Shown here: piece after piece, positions 22,613 to 37,000 of the stretch
Position numbering within the stretch: the stretch's first letter is position 1
Layout: the number at the start of each line of letters is the position of its first letter
NCBI GenBank assembly: GCA_914767715.1
Contig: OU612066.1
Location: forward strand, 6,081,001-6,145,000
Direction: 5' to 3'
Source: Membranipora membranacea
Taxonomy: Eukaryota > Bryozoa > Gymnolaemata > Cheilostomatida > Membraniporidae
DNA length: 64,000 nt
Program-made: the position numbers and the translations under genes
The notes under the pieces: generated by a model
What the model was told of the DNA's origin: nothing
Seen by the model: the letters and a program-made list of their open reading frames with translations, nothing else
The model's database searches: none

Positions 22613-25605
22613 TCAATGGAGAAAATATATACTGATAAATAGAGATGTCATACAAGTGAGTAGTGTGGCCTGAGTGCTGATTGCCGTGTTACATCCGTCA
22701 GTATTACAGTTACATTCTCGTATATAAACTCCCTGATCCTCAAAACCACGTATACATGTCTCTCTACTTCCTGTAAAATGGAAAATATCTCCTTGATCTC
22801 ACACAATCACTAAACATTTTCTTCAAAGCTTTCAAGAATGTAACTGTTTTGAGTATGGGAGGGGGACAGCATCTCTCACTGACACAAAGGGATTGGCTAA
22901 TTGCCAATTTGATAATGTTCAGTTGACTAGATAATTGTGATGACTATAAGTTATTATTGCTCAAACAGCAGTCGTCCATTTTCTTCTCAGTAAAAACCAG
23001 CGTAAGATCAAACTTTGTTACAGGATTTTTGGCTGAACAATTTGTATATTCGACTGCGTATCTCAGTAGATACAAAACCCTTTGTTTGTCATCTTTCAGC
23101 GCGTAGAAGGGATTTCAAAGTGACATATGAACGCATACCTATGGCTGTAGAACTTCCGCACCTTCTTGTAACTTTATGCCATCCCCACCCTACAAAATAT
23201 AACAGATATATCACAAATCATGACATAATGATGGTTTTTTTGCCATGGTGAGTGAGCTTATAAATACTTAAAATGGAGCGGTGGCTACTGAGTTACCGGC
23301 AAAAATTTAAATGGGATAATTAAGGCCCAACTTAGACACGAGAAGGAGCTCTGTCAGCCTTTCTACTTCGATTTTTCCACATTTCACCTTGGTCTCAAAC
23401 AGCTTGTTATCGTGTGTTTGTTCTTAGGCATAGATATGTATATGAACATGAGACTGATATTTTACACCTTTGTCACCAATAAATGATAAACTGATAAATC
23501 ATATATCATGTTTTGATATAAAAGACCAAATATGTTCACTTACATCCAGGACTCCTCCATTCTTTCTTGACACAGTATGAACCTGGAGTGTGTGCTTCAT
23601 CACTCAAACAATCTACCAGTGCATTGAGTTTTGTGTCGAAAGGTTTATCCGCTCGGCAATTCTCATCAAAGTCGCTGTCACATTGGTAACATTGTATGGC
23701 TAAAGCTGCAAGGAAGAGTCAAAATAAACATTATAAGACCAGACACCACAGCCAGCCTTTAACGGTATTTGGGCTGGCATCTGTACACTGCTTGAAGTCA
23801 ATCAGACAAGAGCATTCCCAAACAGTGTGATATCCAATACAAATGACCTGTCAATCTGATATCTCTATCGTAATCGTTTATTCTACATTCTGTTATCATG
23901 GCGATGATAAAAATTGAATGTTTGCAAAAAAATACGAGTTTTGATGAGACTAAAAATATCACTCTACATACACAAATCTGTTGCTATAAAATGACATGAA
24001 AAATTGAAAAAAGCTGTTTTGCTGCTTCGTTGTGCGACATCTCTTAGGCAAATATGGATATGATGCGCGAGAGGATGTTCGTTGGCTAGTGTTTATAACA
24101 ATTCGATAGTGATGTGGATGGGTTGCACTGTGTAAAATCTTACTAAAATGGGCTGAGGCTAGATGAAACAAAAAGTCATTGAGTAGTGGGATATCTAGAG
24201 ATTCAAGCCTTTCTTCGTAGTTAAACTCAGGTAAAATTATTCTAGTTGCATATCTTTGTATGCTTTCAAGGCGTTGCTTGTTAAAATCAGATAAACAGTA
24301 TACCAGGCAGGGGCAGCATAACATGTTAATGAACGTACATTGCTAGTGTAAAAAAGCTTCAACCCCTCTGCACTTAGACCCAAGGTTTTCAATTTACGCA
24401 TTAGAAAAAGCCTGGAGTTACAACTAGACACAATGTTTGATATATGCTCGTTAAAACTGAACTTATTGTCTATTGTCACGCCTAAAAATTTAATGGAGGG
24501 CATGGGTTTTATAACAGAGCCATCAAAATGTATATCTTCTGTAAACTTGGACCTCTGGCATAGTGACATATTCATAACAGCAGTTTTGGTAGTGTTTAAC
24601 AACATGCTGTTATCAGCGGACCACATCTGGGTGGCTCGTAGAGCAGGGACATGTCATTTTGGCTAGCCTGATTGTTCATAGCACAGAAAAATGGGACAAC
24701 AGATGGGACGCAGAAGCAGAATGCTGTTGCATTGCTGACTAGTTGATCTATGCTCATTTTGGCAAAATTTTCCACAGAAGTAGTTCTTATATGTTATTGA
24801 TTCAAACTACTGATGCCTGTACCAAAGACCCTGTTATTCCTTGGCTGTACCCGCTCAGAAAAAAGTAGGATATGTTGAAATGTTTCAAATGATTGTCATT
24901 AAGCTGAGCAAGTTAGTTATATGGAAAAACTGAAGACTACACAATGGCCATCACCTGTACCTTCAATTATTAAGTCCATAATGTCCACAGCAATGACCGC
25001 AAGACGATAACTATACCATCATCACATTAAGTTGAGTAAAAATAACGATCAAGCACAATTTCTGGGAACAAAATTTGAAGATGAGGTAGGGGGCTTAGTA
25101 AGGCCAAGACTTTTATGAATAATGTATAAAATTTCTGTGATAAGATACTGTTACATCATGATTGAATTTTCTTAGATGCTAAGACTTTGATCCTCCCTAA
25201 GACAGTGTAAGGCTCACAGGTATACCTCTTAACCTCGGTCCCATGATCACCATGCTTTGGATTAGACCTGTGAGCCCAAAGAAAGAGGTGAGACCAATTA
25301 GGTTAGGATCTAAAACTTAGTCTTAGCATTTAAGAAAGTTGAACAATCATTGCACTGCATCCATTCTTGTTTCCCAGGTAATCCCTAGTCATATACACTG
25401 TTTGCGAATTCAATACAGAGGGAGTTTTTGGTATCATTATAATTAAATGAATTACATTAAACATACATAGTAGTAAAAATTAGTCTCAAAAAATGATAAT
25501 TATGATACCTGCCCAATGATGTGTACCATTTGTTGTCAACTTACTTGTCTGCAACACTGTTGATAAAAACAAGATAGTGGTGATGATAAGGATGTTCTCA
25601 TTCAT
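22613..25605 (-). CDS. Quiver/sleepless-like Ly6/uPAR protein, probably GPI-anchored
   Basis: Small secreted three-finger (LU) protein of the QVR family; in flies such proteins modulate channels or receptors at the membrane. Four coding exons on the minus strand, all phase 1: 25545-25605, 23544-23705, 23139-23189 and 22613-22770, giving 143 residues. Residues 1-22 are a signal peptide (MNENILIITTILFLSTVLQT). The mature part starts AIQCYQCDS and has ten domain cysteines (26, 29, 37, 53, 65, 85, 97, 111, 113, 118), closing with CNTDGCN. The end after about residue 124 is hydrophobic, as for a GPI signal. Joining exons 2 and 4 directly would create a stop; the 51-base exon 3 supplies the family-typical segment GWHKVTRRC and restores the frame. 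Intron 1 (1.8 kb) contains a retrotransposon fragment and an inverted-repeat element. The exact family member is not determined. Confidence 0.85.
23959..24626 (-). mobile_element. Truncated, frameshifted non-LTR retrotransposon (reverse transcriptase C-terminal part)
   Basis: Two overlapping open frames (24237-24626 and 23959-24324, different frames) together resemble the region after the palm of a LINE-type reverse transcriptase: KFLGVTID followed by a helical segment, then a basic C-terminal part with LSDFNKQRLESIQRYATRII-like spacing. A frameshift lies about 24240-24320. The N-terminal RT motifs and endonuclease are absent, as in 5'-truncated insertions. It sits in the first intron of the quiver-like gene, in the same orientation. 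A CR1/Jockey-like clade is likely but not settled. Confidence 0.75.
25167..25337. mobile_element. Small inverted-repeat (MITE-like) element
   Basis: Left end TTTCTTAGATGCTAAGACT (about 25168-25186) and right end AGTCTTAGCATTTAAGAAA (25319-25337) are inverted copies. An inner pair GGCTCACAGGT (25211-25221) and ACCTGTGAGCC (25266-25276) is also inverted. It lies in intron 1 of the quiver-like gene. No coding capacity. Confidence 0.5.
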
Positions 25606-27334
25606 ATCAGTATTTTGCCTTTATTGCTAGAGATGGTATGAATGGGAAGGCTGATCACTGAGTATGGGGAAAGAACCTGAGCCTCTTCAGTTTTCCTTTC
25701 CAAAATTTTTGACCTACTTTTAAGAATAGATAAAACTTGAGACAACCAAATAGCCCAAAACACAATCATGTTTCAAGGGTGTCCACCGTAATCCCACACA
25801 CTAAGTTTAGCAGGATTCTGGATATACGGCTAAAACAAACAGGTGGAGATAAATCACTTGTGACAAGGATGAAAACTCCTAATAACCATAGTGATTTTCC
25901 TTTTATTTTTGTTTATACATGGTTCTGGTCAACCCGTGTGTGTGTGGGCTCTGATTAGCTTGTGGGAAAGAGCCCAAAAGGTATTTCAACCCAATCAGAT
26001 CAGAGCAAACACATCAGCTAGGTTATGATCAACATCAACATAACAAATTCATCAGGTTAAGAAGGCGACGGGTTATTGTGGTCCTAAACAGTGATTGACT
26101 TGAACGATTCCGCTTGTTGAAACAGCACTATAATATAATTGTTCCTTGATGAAGCAGTTTTTTATAAAGCTCCTCAGTTAGTGATGGCAAATTGTCAGAT
26201 TTTGGCTAGACAGGGCGAGACCGAAACACATATCAATGCTGGTAAAATTGAAAACTGCCACTTTTCTGGCGTTTTTAGGTTACAAAAACCAAAAAACCGT
26301 GGCAAAAACCATGTTTATAATGAAAAAGTCTTGATATGAGTGTGTGGCTCGTGGGGTCAAGTCTCACGAGACAGGGAGCGAGACTTTGCCATCACTATCC
26401 TCAGTGAACAATTTTTGAACGGATGTGCTCCATCAAAAATGTAAATGAATGAGAATACTTGATGCGTCAAATTCATGTACCCATTCTAAAAATCCCCCGT
26501 AGGGCTGCAATGGAACATCCAAGTTTCTATATGTAAGCTATAATCCTTGTCTACATAGTAATGTCTGTGCTCTGCAATTTGCTATAGCCAAAACGATAGT
26601 GGATTTTATTTGGATATAGATGATTGTCATTTCAGGAGTTGTTTGTCCAGTGGTAATGAAAGGAATGGACAAACATGTCTAAAGCTGCGTTTATACTGCA
26701 CACTTTTCTTTTATATTAGCAGCTATGACAAATTTGGGCCATGTGACATCGTCAAAATTTGTGCTTCTAATGATATCTTATATAAAACAAAGATCTGTCC
26801 ACAAAATTGGCTGTATGAATGCTGATTTAAAGGGTATCTTGTTATTATCATTTAGAACAGGAAATGAAAGCATGACATAACTTAGTCCAGGGTTGAGTGC
26901 ACGTATATCATCATTGGCATACTGATCTCATATGTATGAGGTGAACAAGGGTTTATCTATCATGGGCCTTTCATTACCACAGAGACAGTGGCTTAAATCT
27001 CACTAATCAATTCCTAGTTTCTTAAAACAGTTTTTGAAAACAAATTTGCCAAAATAGTAATTTCATATGCCTTAGGCCATACATTCTATCACAGTGTGAT
27101 AGGCCAGTATAAATTCATCTTGCTCTTGATTCTTTGCAGTAATAGCAATACTCTGCATGCTATAAGATTAATGTTTTGGCTACATGTGACGGCATTTTGC
27201 AAAGGTCTAACAATGAGGTTTCATTTTTTTTGCAAATACGGATGGTTGTATTTGAAATAAAGACACAAAAAGCGCTCATTGAAAGTCAAACATGATTTAG
27301 TTGTTCTCCCTTTTCAGCCTTGTCCCCATTCTTC
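25606..27334. other. Intergenic interval without a supported gene
   Basis: Upstream of the quiver-like gene and downstream of RPS26. Only short open frames without recognisable motifs are present. It must contain the quiver-like promoter near 25606 and the RPS26 3' end near 27240-27334; no clear minus-strand AATAAA was found next to the RPS26 stop. Confidence 0.5.
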
Positions 27335-28691
<1,357 letters not shown>

Positions 28692-28742
28692 ATTTCAAGT
28701 TTGAGGCGACAGGGGAGTCCACGCTGCCGTCACTATTATTGA

Positions 28743-28760
28743 GACCGGAAGTCAAAAAGA
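28743..28760 (-). promoter_or_regulatory. RPS26 core promoter / TOP start
   Basis: Minus strand CTTTTT (28754-28759), followed by GACTTCCGGTCTC, about 70 bases before the ATG. A TOP-like start plus an ETS-type CTTCCGG is common in ribosomal protein genes. The exact start is estimated. Confidence 0.4.
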
Positions 28761-30079
28761 ACTCCTTACTGCGCGTGTGCGATGGCCTTGACATTGGTTG
28801 AGAGCACAACTCTATAATACCAAAATAGAGCCCACCAGCATTGATATGAATATATATCATTGCCCACCAGACATCAACTTAGCCTGCCTTGACAACTCCA
28901 ATTCTGCTCCCCTTCTCTCTACAATTTGAGGGGGATTCCAACAACGAAAGTAGAGAGAGAGAGTACACTGGCATTTGAAATTCTTTTTAAAAATCTATCG
29001 AATATATTTTTGGTAGATTCAAATTATAATAGACTGCCCAACTCGCAGCAACAAATCCAAATCGCAAGCAATTTTACAATCATTTCCTATTTTAGGAAGA
29101 CGACAGTCGGGGTTACTTTACTAGCGGCTGCTCAGTATTTCTATTTAGCTGCGATGGTTCTTTCCCACAGCCCAAAAAAAGAAAATTGGTACAGTTCTGT
29201 GGGGGGATTTTAGTACTGACTGACTTATATAAAGTGAAAACTACTTATATTGTTTCACTAATACCATTGTAGATTTGACTGGGATGAGCAACCATCATCA
29301 TATAGAAGCTTGATTTGTTACTACAGGTCTCCAATAATTAATGATGGGATCAAGGATATGTAGAGTATGTGATGCTGCATCGGAAGAATATCATTGGGAC
29401 TAAATGAATTCACCAAATGTCAGATGGAATATGAGTCCTGTGGCTTCGCTGGATAGGGACATAGGTAATTTTTATCCATTCATATGTGCATACTTTTACG
29501 AAATTCTCCTATGAGCAGCGCCTTTATCCACATCACCTGGTTTGGACAGAATAAATTTATTCCAGCTATTAGAACACAGTTTTTATCCTATCTTTCGTTT
29601 ATTTATTGGGTTGACAGCTATTATTTCCCATGTACATGAATAAAACCAGTATCCATTTCCATATTCCAATGTAAATCCAACAATAAAAATAATTGGTAAA
29701 CATCTTTATAGCCTGAATCCAAACCAAAATAATACTCAACTCACAAAACGGTGTAAAATATTAAATATAAATATAATTTCCTAGTGTTGTTACGCACTCA
29801 AATAACCTCAAAATACAATCCTTGTATTAGCAATGATAAAGAAGTAAACGCAATAACCTGCTTGTAAAATGTTGGCACATATCATCATGTCTAAGTTGTC
29901 CCCTCATTGAACAAAGAGGACACAACATCAAAGTCTGCATTTTTTTTTTATCATGGCAATATAAATGAGCTTGAACACAGGGTTTGCATCATCAGTTATG
30001 GAGTGTTGTATACACAGTGAGTATGTAGCAGGTCACTGACAGCTCACACACTCTTGTGTTAATTCTAATTTGAGAATTG

Positions 30080-30914
30080 TTATTTTGTGGAAGCCTCGAG
30101 GTAGGCTATCAAATCAGCTCGCTCCTGGACCTTCTTGATTCCAGCGAATACCATCTTAGTTCCTGGGATATACTTCTTTGGGTTCTCCAGATAGATCCAC
30201 AGTGTGTCTCTTCCCCAGGTAATACCTGAAAATTGATATAAGCCTATTATATACATATGCTATAGAAAATAATAACGGTCTCTACAGGATAATAAATCAT
30301 AGCGAACCAGGATTCATGTTGAGCAGACATAGCCAACAAAAAAGTTTTTTCATTGGAAACATGTCAACAATTATGTTGCAATCATTATCACACTGTCGGT
30401 TTAGTTCTACTTAAGAGCAAACAATGTAAAATAAAATATGCTGTATCACAAAGCTCCTCAAGATAATAAGCTATGAGGCCATGACACAATGATTTCACAT
30501 GCGATTGGATTGCACAATATTTTTTTACATCCTTGTTTGAAAGGATACCAAAACATGTTACAGAGATTAATTTTGTCTACTAATAGTTCAAGCCTTGGCA
30601 GGATATAAAACTTGACTGACTTGACTGTGAATGATTTGCTTTTACTAATTATTATATTATCTTAATTAATTCTATACCACCATATCATCCTATACCATCA
30701 GTAACTTAACTTGATCTGAACTTGACTGACCTTTGTTTGTATTGGCAGCTGTATAGGAGAATCCCGGTGATTGTCCTGTCTTTCTACCAAACAGACCGTT
30801 CAGGTTTGGGCCAGTTTTAGCTTTGCCTCCCTTTTCTACAGTATGGCACTGGGAACATTTCTGTACGAAAATCTTCTTTCCCTTGGTAGGATTTCCTTCT
30901 GGAATATCAGCCAT
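30080..30914 (-). CDS. CYCS: Cytochrome c
   Basis: Mitochondrial intermembrane-space electron carrier between complexes III and IV, and an apoptosome activator. Two coding exons on the minus strand, 30731-30914 and 30080-30225, phase 1, giving 109 residues. The heme attachment motif CSQCH has C20, C23 and H24 as axial ligand. [20 protein letters not shown] is typical, the second ligand is Met86 in GTKMVFAG, and the end is AYLEASTK. The N-terminus is a few residues longer than in vertebrates, as in many invertebrates. An acceptor (CTTGTAG) five bases before the start region implies an untranslated upstream exon; a donor at about 32550 (ACAAG/GTAAGAATGG) is a candidate partner. There is no targeting presequence, as expected. 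Confidence 0.97.
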
Positions 30915-32018
30915 TATTGATTCTACAAGGAGAGGGATATTAAGGGTTATAAGCTACATAGGTTATCGTCCTGTAAGGATAGATGGTTGAGAGGCGATCG
31001 ACCCCTCTTAATTCTACCATAACAAAAGCTAAGCAGGTCAACACAAGCAGCGGTCATTAGGTCGATGTTTCTTGGGGTCAATGTCCACAAATAAATCTGG
31101 GTAATCAGTTCAAAAAAACATTCCTCAGGTGATTAACCAGCCAACATCTAAAATTCATGGAAGTTATTTCAAACATTTCTCAAATCATGCTACAATATTG
31201 ATTTGGGTGTACTATTAGGTTATAAAACAGATGTGATCAGTTGCATAAGCAATAATTATGAAATCATGATGAAACGCTTCTCCTATTTTATAAGTATACA
31301 ACAGTTGGATAATTTCACAGGCATCACTCGTTTTAAGCTTCATGATTTCATGAAATACAACAATGGTTCAGATTAAAGTTTGATTTCAGTACACTCCATA
31401 GGTGTGGGAAGTCGACTTATTTGTGTTCAAGCCAAGCTGTGAGCTTCCTAGAATCATAGGACTGCCGCATTTCCTGACTTTGGCCCAAAGTCCTATGCCT
31501 AGAATACCAAATAGAGATTGATGCACTCCTTTCTTGGCTGAATCTATCGGAAGAACAAAGCATATTTCCTGTTGTGTAGGCAACTACGAGGGAAGTTAAC
31601 TTCAAATATCCACCCCAGGAAATGGATCCTCCAAAATTACACCAAACTGGCCTAAAGTTGTGATATAAGGATTGGGGCAAATTACATTTCTTGATCAGAC
31701 TTATATTCATTAATAAATAATAACTTTTGGCAGCCCAAATTTTCCTGATCGTGGTGTAAATATATATAGGATTGGTCTATTTACTTGACCACAACATGCT
31801 TAATATCCTTGATAAACCAAGGAGTAACCATGAGAAATCCTAACTAATCTATCTAAACCAAACTAAATTCAATACAAGTCTATACATAAATGTATATGTA
31901 ATAAGTAGGAAATAGCTGTAGTACTACTATTAGCTTAGCTAGTTGGGTGCTGATCAAGAATAAGGGACTGGATTAGTGATTAGTAGAGAATACAGTTAAA
32001 ACCACAGGTCTACTCCTA

Positions 32019-32148
32019 AACCTGGGTCTTTGGCAATGTTTGACTCCCCTGGGCCCTTCCCCCCTGAGTTTCTGATATTTTGTTGTTTCAAAAACTCAAG
32101 CCCAAGGGCAAGGGGGGCAGTCAAACATTGCCAAAGAGATGCCAGGTT
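32019..32148. repeat. Long hairpin upstream of cytochrome c
   Basis: The arms begin AACCTGG and end CCAGGTT. Inside, TCTTTGGCAATGTTTGACT is perfectly complementary over 19 bases to AGTCAAACATTGCCAAAGA (about 32115-32133). The pairing continues imperfectly through C/G-rich blocks to GAGTTT/AAACTC, with a loop of about 20-30 bases around 32068-32092. It could be a foldback element or a microRNA-like precursor on either strand. Confidence 0.55.
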
Positions 32149-33640
32149 ATTAGTGTGGTTTAAAAATAGCTAGTCACTAGACTAGTGAAGACATATATAT
32201 ATATGACTATCCGTGTCTTCAAATCACTAGCTCAACTAAACAAGGCTATAAAATACAGCAGTTCCGAGTCACACTCACTATTATCATCCTAATTCAACTA
32301 AAGTACAGTACTTTTACTCCTTGCTTTGACAGTACTCAGTCAGAACATATTAAAATGATATTAATTAATGGATTACTACTATTAATATAGGGTAGTCTTC
32401 TCTGTCACTGTCAGGGGAATCAAGGAGTAATTCCTTGACTTGAGTGAATCTTATGAGATCTTCAAGATCTAGAGAAGGCCAGAAGGGATGGTTAAGCTTG
32501 AAAGTAATTACTGGATTTCTGATATGGAGTTTTATGTTCCATTCTTACCTTGTAAGTAAAGTGAAATGCTTCTAGAACTCCAACCGGCTATGTGTCTGAG
32601 TATTTCAGTGATTGGCAAGTGCTCTTGCAGCTGATATCAACGTGATGTAACTACTACAGCCTCAGTTTGAGTTTCTGTATTTAGGGGTAGTAACTTATTG
32701 TCAAACTTCTCAAAAATGTTTCCATATTGTAATTTTAATTTTTATGGATTACCTGTCATTTAGTTTTAATTTAATTTTAGTTACATATGAAAATCTGTTT
32801 TAGAAATATATGTAAACAGGTTATGATAAGATGTCATCTCCCTTTTTTCATTTTTGATAAGGTCAATTCGAGGACAGAAAGCCGGCATGTACACAAATAC
32901 ACATGCCTCATTTGATAGGTTTTCCTATTAGTTTTCTTATAATGTTCTTGAGGCCAGGAATTGAGGCTAGATATTAACAATTCAAATTTAGCCATTACTT
33001 CCCACAAGAAAGTTTTTTTGTGACACATCATTGTTACCACTCTTCATTGCTCACTTACTGTTGAAAGAAAGAGTACACTTTTCATATCATGGCTACTGTT
33101 GACCTTGAAAGAACCATGGGCCACTAGGCCAGTGCTGCAAATGCATGTCCTGTTGCCTAATTACCTAGACGTTAATAAACATTGTTGTTATCATTCTACA
33201 GAACCAGAAGAGACATTATAATTATTATAATATTTTTATTTCCCCTTGTTTTTTTCCATTATATATTTTCTTTTAATATAGATTAAGATAGTATATATAT
33301 ATATAGTTGTGGAATAATTTTAGCAGTTTTTTGACTCATTGGTCAATAGGGAAGACAGCTCACACCCACACAACAGCCATCCCCTCCCCCTAGTCTAGTA
33401 CCCAAGTTTTAGTAATAGATAATTTCATCTTTCAAGTTTTAGAATAGTACACTCAGTAACAAGTTATGTCATGAATACCTAGTCTGTCTTGACAAGCATG
33501 TCAGTCAGGCCTCAAATAACTAGGGTGCTGTACACATGGTTTGAAAGATTAGCTCTAGCTTTTACAATATATCTAACATACCTCGATGCATGGCAATGGC
33601 AATGCGTATGTTCAATTTACCGCTGAATAAGGGTATGGGT

Positions 33641-33727
33641 AGTCCAAGGAATGAAGTATCTCCTTGGATAGCCCAAGGAGATAAATACAAGGAGTTAAAG
33701 ACAAGGAGTTTAACTCCTTGGATAGCC
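33641..33727. repeat. Cluster of small inverted CAAGGAG repeats
   Basis: The 14-mer CTCCTTGGATAGCC occurs at 33660-33673 and 33714-33727, with three intervening CAAGGAG copies in the opposite orientation, so several alternative hairpins can form. It lies about 300 bp upstream of the GET3 start codon. Confidence 0.5.
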
Positions 33728-34023
33728 ATTGCATCTACACTCCAGGGTTATCATGGGTGAATATGAGGTTAGACAATGTGGAGGTGGATGCAGTGGTGTG
33801 GTACGGATCAACAGTTAACACTTACTTACTTATTGCTAAAGTCATGCTGTGCCCAAGTAACCAAATTCTCAGAAATATCTCAAGTATGCTGATAACTTGA
33901 GATAGAAAAAGGCAGATATGTGGTTGATGAGCGGATTATATCACTATGATTTGAAGTGTAATTGGCGCGATGGTCATAAAAAAATACGTATATTTTGTCA
34001 GAAAAGCTCACCATAAAAGAAGG

Positions 34024-37000
34024 ATGGCTGATGATATCCCAGAGGCCACCTTGAGGAATATCGTTGACCAGAAGTCACTCAAATGGATATTTGTTGGCGG
34101 TAAAGGTGGGGTGGGAAAGACCACAACAAGGTAACTGTCACTGATTTATATCAACAGCACTGTATTTACACCTCAACCCATACATGAAAAACCTGCGAAG
34201 GTGAAGTCTCCTGTGCCAGGTTATTGATTGCTTATGTAAACTTTAAAATCGTTATAATATGGTAAAACATTTTCACAACATAGTCCCTTGACGTTTTGCC
34301 ATGAAGTTGAGCTTTATTCTAAGTAAAGTCTATGCACCCTTATTGTCCTTCTCGTCACCCAACATCTCAGTTATACTCATACGATATAATCACCTCCTGC
34401 GAGTTACCATGCCCATGTGATACTGGTTTTAAAATAAGGTTACATTTTGTATGCCTTAGTAACATGATTATAATGTCCTTGGCTCTTCATGTTTCAGCTG
34501 CTCGTTGGCTCTACAGCTGTGTCAGAACAGAGAGAATGTGCTGATTATCTCTACTGATCCTGCTCACAATGTGTCAGACGCCTTCAATCAGAAATTCTCT
34601 AAAACACCTACTAAAGTCAACGGATTCGATAATCTCTTTGCTATGGTATGTCAGTCACTGCAACACAAACATAATAATTATAGCATCGATATTATTGTAA
34701 TTTCTAATAGCTGAAATGCGATGTATCTGTACATGAATGATGATCACTGTTTAACAATTTACAAAGATTTATTGCCAAAATAGTTTTTGATCATTTTCAG
34801 AAATTCTGCAACAATTCTGTCAAAGTCTCAGCTCTCACAAATGAATTTCGACATATGATTTTTAAACCTTTAAAAAGGTTAATTAAAATCAGATGTCTTC
34901 TCACTCGCCCATCCCCAGGCACGGACGGCGAAATATTTGTGCCTTAATATATGCGCCATTGTGACCAAAGATATTTGCGTATTCTACCTACCTTTATCCC
35001 CTTGGTGATTCTTCATATGAGCTAATGAAGGACAATTTTTTTGTAGGAAATTGATCCAAATGTTGGATACTCAGAGTTGCCCGATGAGATATTAGGAGAT
35101 GATGCAGCTATAGGTAAATCTATGGTTCATGAGCTGATAGGAGCATTCCCCGGTATTGATGAAGCTATGAGCTATGCTGAAGTCATGAAGTAAGTCAAAT
35201 TTTACTTAAACCTTGGTATATGTGACCGTCATCCACTCCTCAATATACTGCTACTCTATGTCATGTCACATATTTTTTGATGTTTGTTTTATGATATCAA
35301 ACTGCTGTAAATTTTGTTTCTCAATTTGAATTATGATCCACTCCTCACGCATGATCGTCGCAAATCATTTATGCCGTGCTGTCAACAGCTATTTTTTAAC
35401 GATTCAACATGATCAATGTTATGTTTCCGGTCGAGGACAAGCAATACAAATATGTCAGTGAGTGATTACGAATTATTTCATTAATTCCCATGTTTTAATT
35501 CCAGATTAGTAGATAACATGAATTTCACAACAGTAGTATTTGACACAGCGCCTACTGGTCATACCCTGAGGCTCCTTAACTTCCCTACAGTAGTGGAGGG
35601 AGGTCTCGGTAAACTACTTAAGATCAAAAATCAGTTTAACCCGCTTATATCACAGGTAAGTACTCTGCATACGTTCCTTATCAAAACTGAAAAAAATGCC
35701 AATAGAAGTAGTACCTGGTAGTATAGGACAGATGTTCTGAACTCCATGGATGTACATTCTGAATGCAGGTAACACATACTAGTACTGATGATTGTCTGCT
35801 CCCAAATATAGGGGAGATAACTCTCAGGTTTGCGAAGAAAGTTGAAGGAATAGTAAAAAGTAACAAACATGTGTAATGTTTTGAATCCATTGCCCAATCT
35901 TACATGCAAATTCTCTCTCACCTTAGTTGGGCCGTATGTTCGGAATGGCAGATATCAACGCTGATCAGATGACAGAGAAAATAGAACAGATGTTACCAAT
36001 TATCAAAAAAGTCAACGCACAATTCAGAGATAAGGTACGTCTCACATATAGAACAAATTGAAAGTTCATTCACATGTGCTTAGATTTTTCCAGCGGCAGC
36101 CTATGCAAATCGTGGCTAGAAATGCAACTTAATTTAGGAAAATGCGTGGATAGGGTTTGACAGTTGTTTCCGGTAGAGCTCTTTCAGATCACTTTATGAT
36201 CACTTTCCCTTTTGCCAGCAGTGTTTTTTGACAATAAGCCGCTTATTGTGCAACCATATGTAAGGTAAAATATTACCATTGTGATCAGCATGAAAAACTC
36301 TACCAGAAATAACTGTCAATCCCTATCCACTCAATTTTGTAAATGGAAGTGAGAGATAGGAGACGGCTGCCTCTGGACTAGATTGCTGGTGAGTGCTCTG
36401 AGTCATAAGTGAAAGATTTGAATCCACTCAATGTTACATGATTTACTAAAGTAACCAATCATATATGTTGCAGACAAAGACGACGTTTGTGTGCGTGGCG
36501 ATAGCAGAGTTTTTGTCTATGTATGAGACAGAGCGGCTTGTTCAGGAGTTGTCCACTACTGGCATAGACACTCATAACGTTGTCGTGAATCAACTGTTAT
36601 TCCTACCTCCTAACAAAGAAGAACAGTGTAAAATGTGTGTAGCCAGAAACAAAATACAGAATAAATATCTCGAACAGGTGAGGACTAATATGTGTATTTA
36701 AAGGTGCTCAGTACGACTCCGAAAATAAGGTCGTTGCTGGGTTTGATTCCATCGACAAATTACTTGTACGTTTGTGTATCACAGTACTGATGTTTATCAG
36801 GTAGTGTTTTCAAGTGAGGAATAGTGGCATAATATAATTGAAATGTCACAAAACCTCTTGTTGTCGTTCTACATTACCTGGTTTGCTCAAGGTGGCATTC
36901 CATTATCAGCCACCCAAGGGTTAGGGAAGGAATGTCACAAAATCAGTCTTCACCTTATCAACAACCCACCAAGGGTAGCTCGCCATGACAAGCCTGCTAG

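Noticed and set aside
28926-29213. 95-codon open frame upstream of RPS26
   Set aside because: No family resemblance; compositionally like the surrounding AT-rich DNA.
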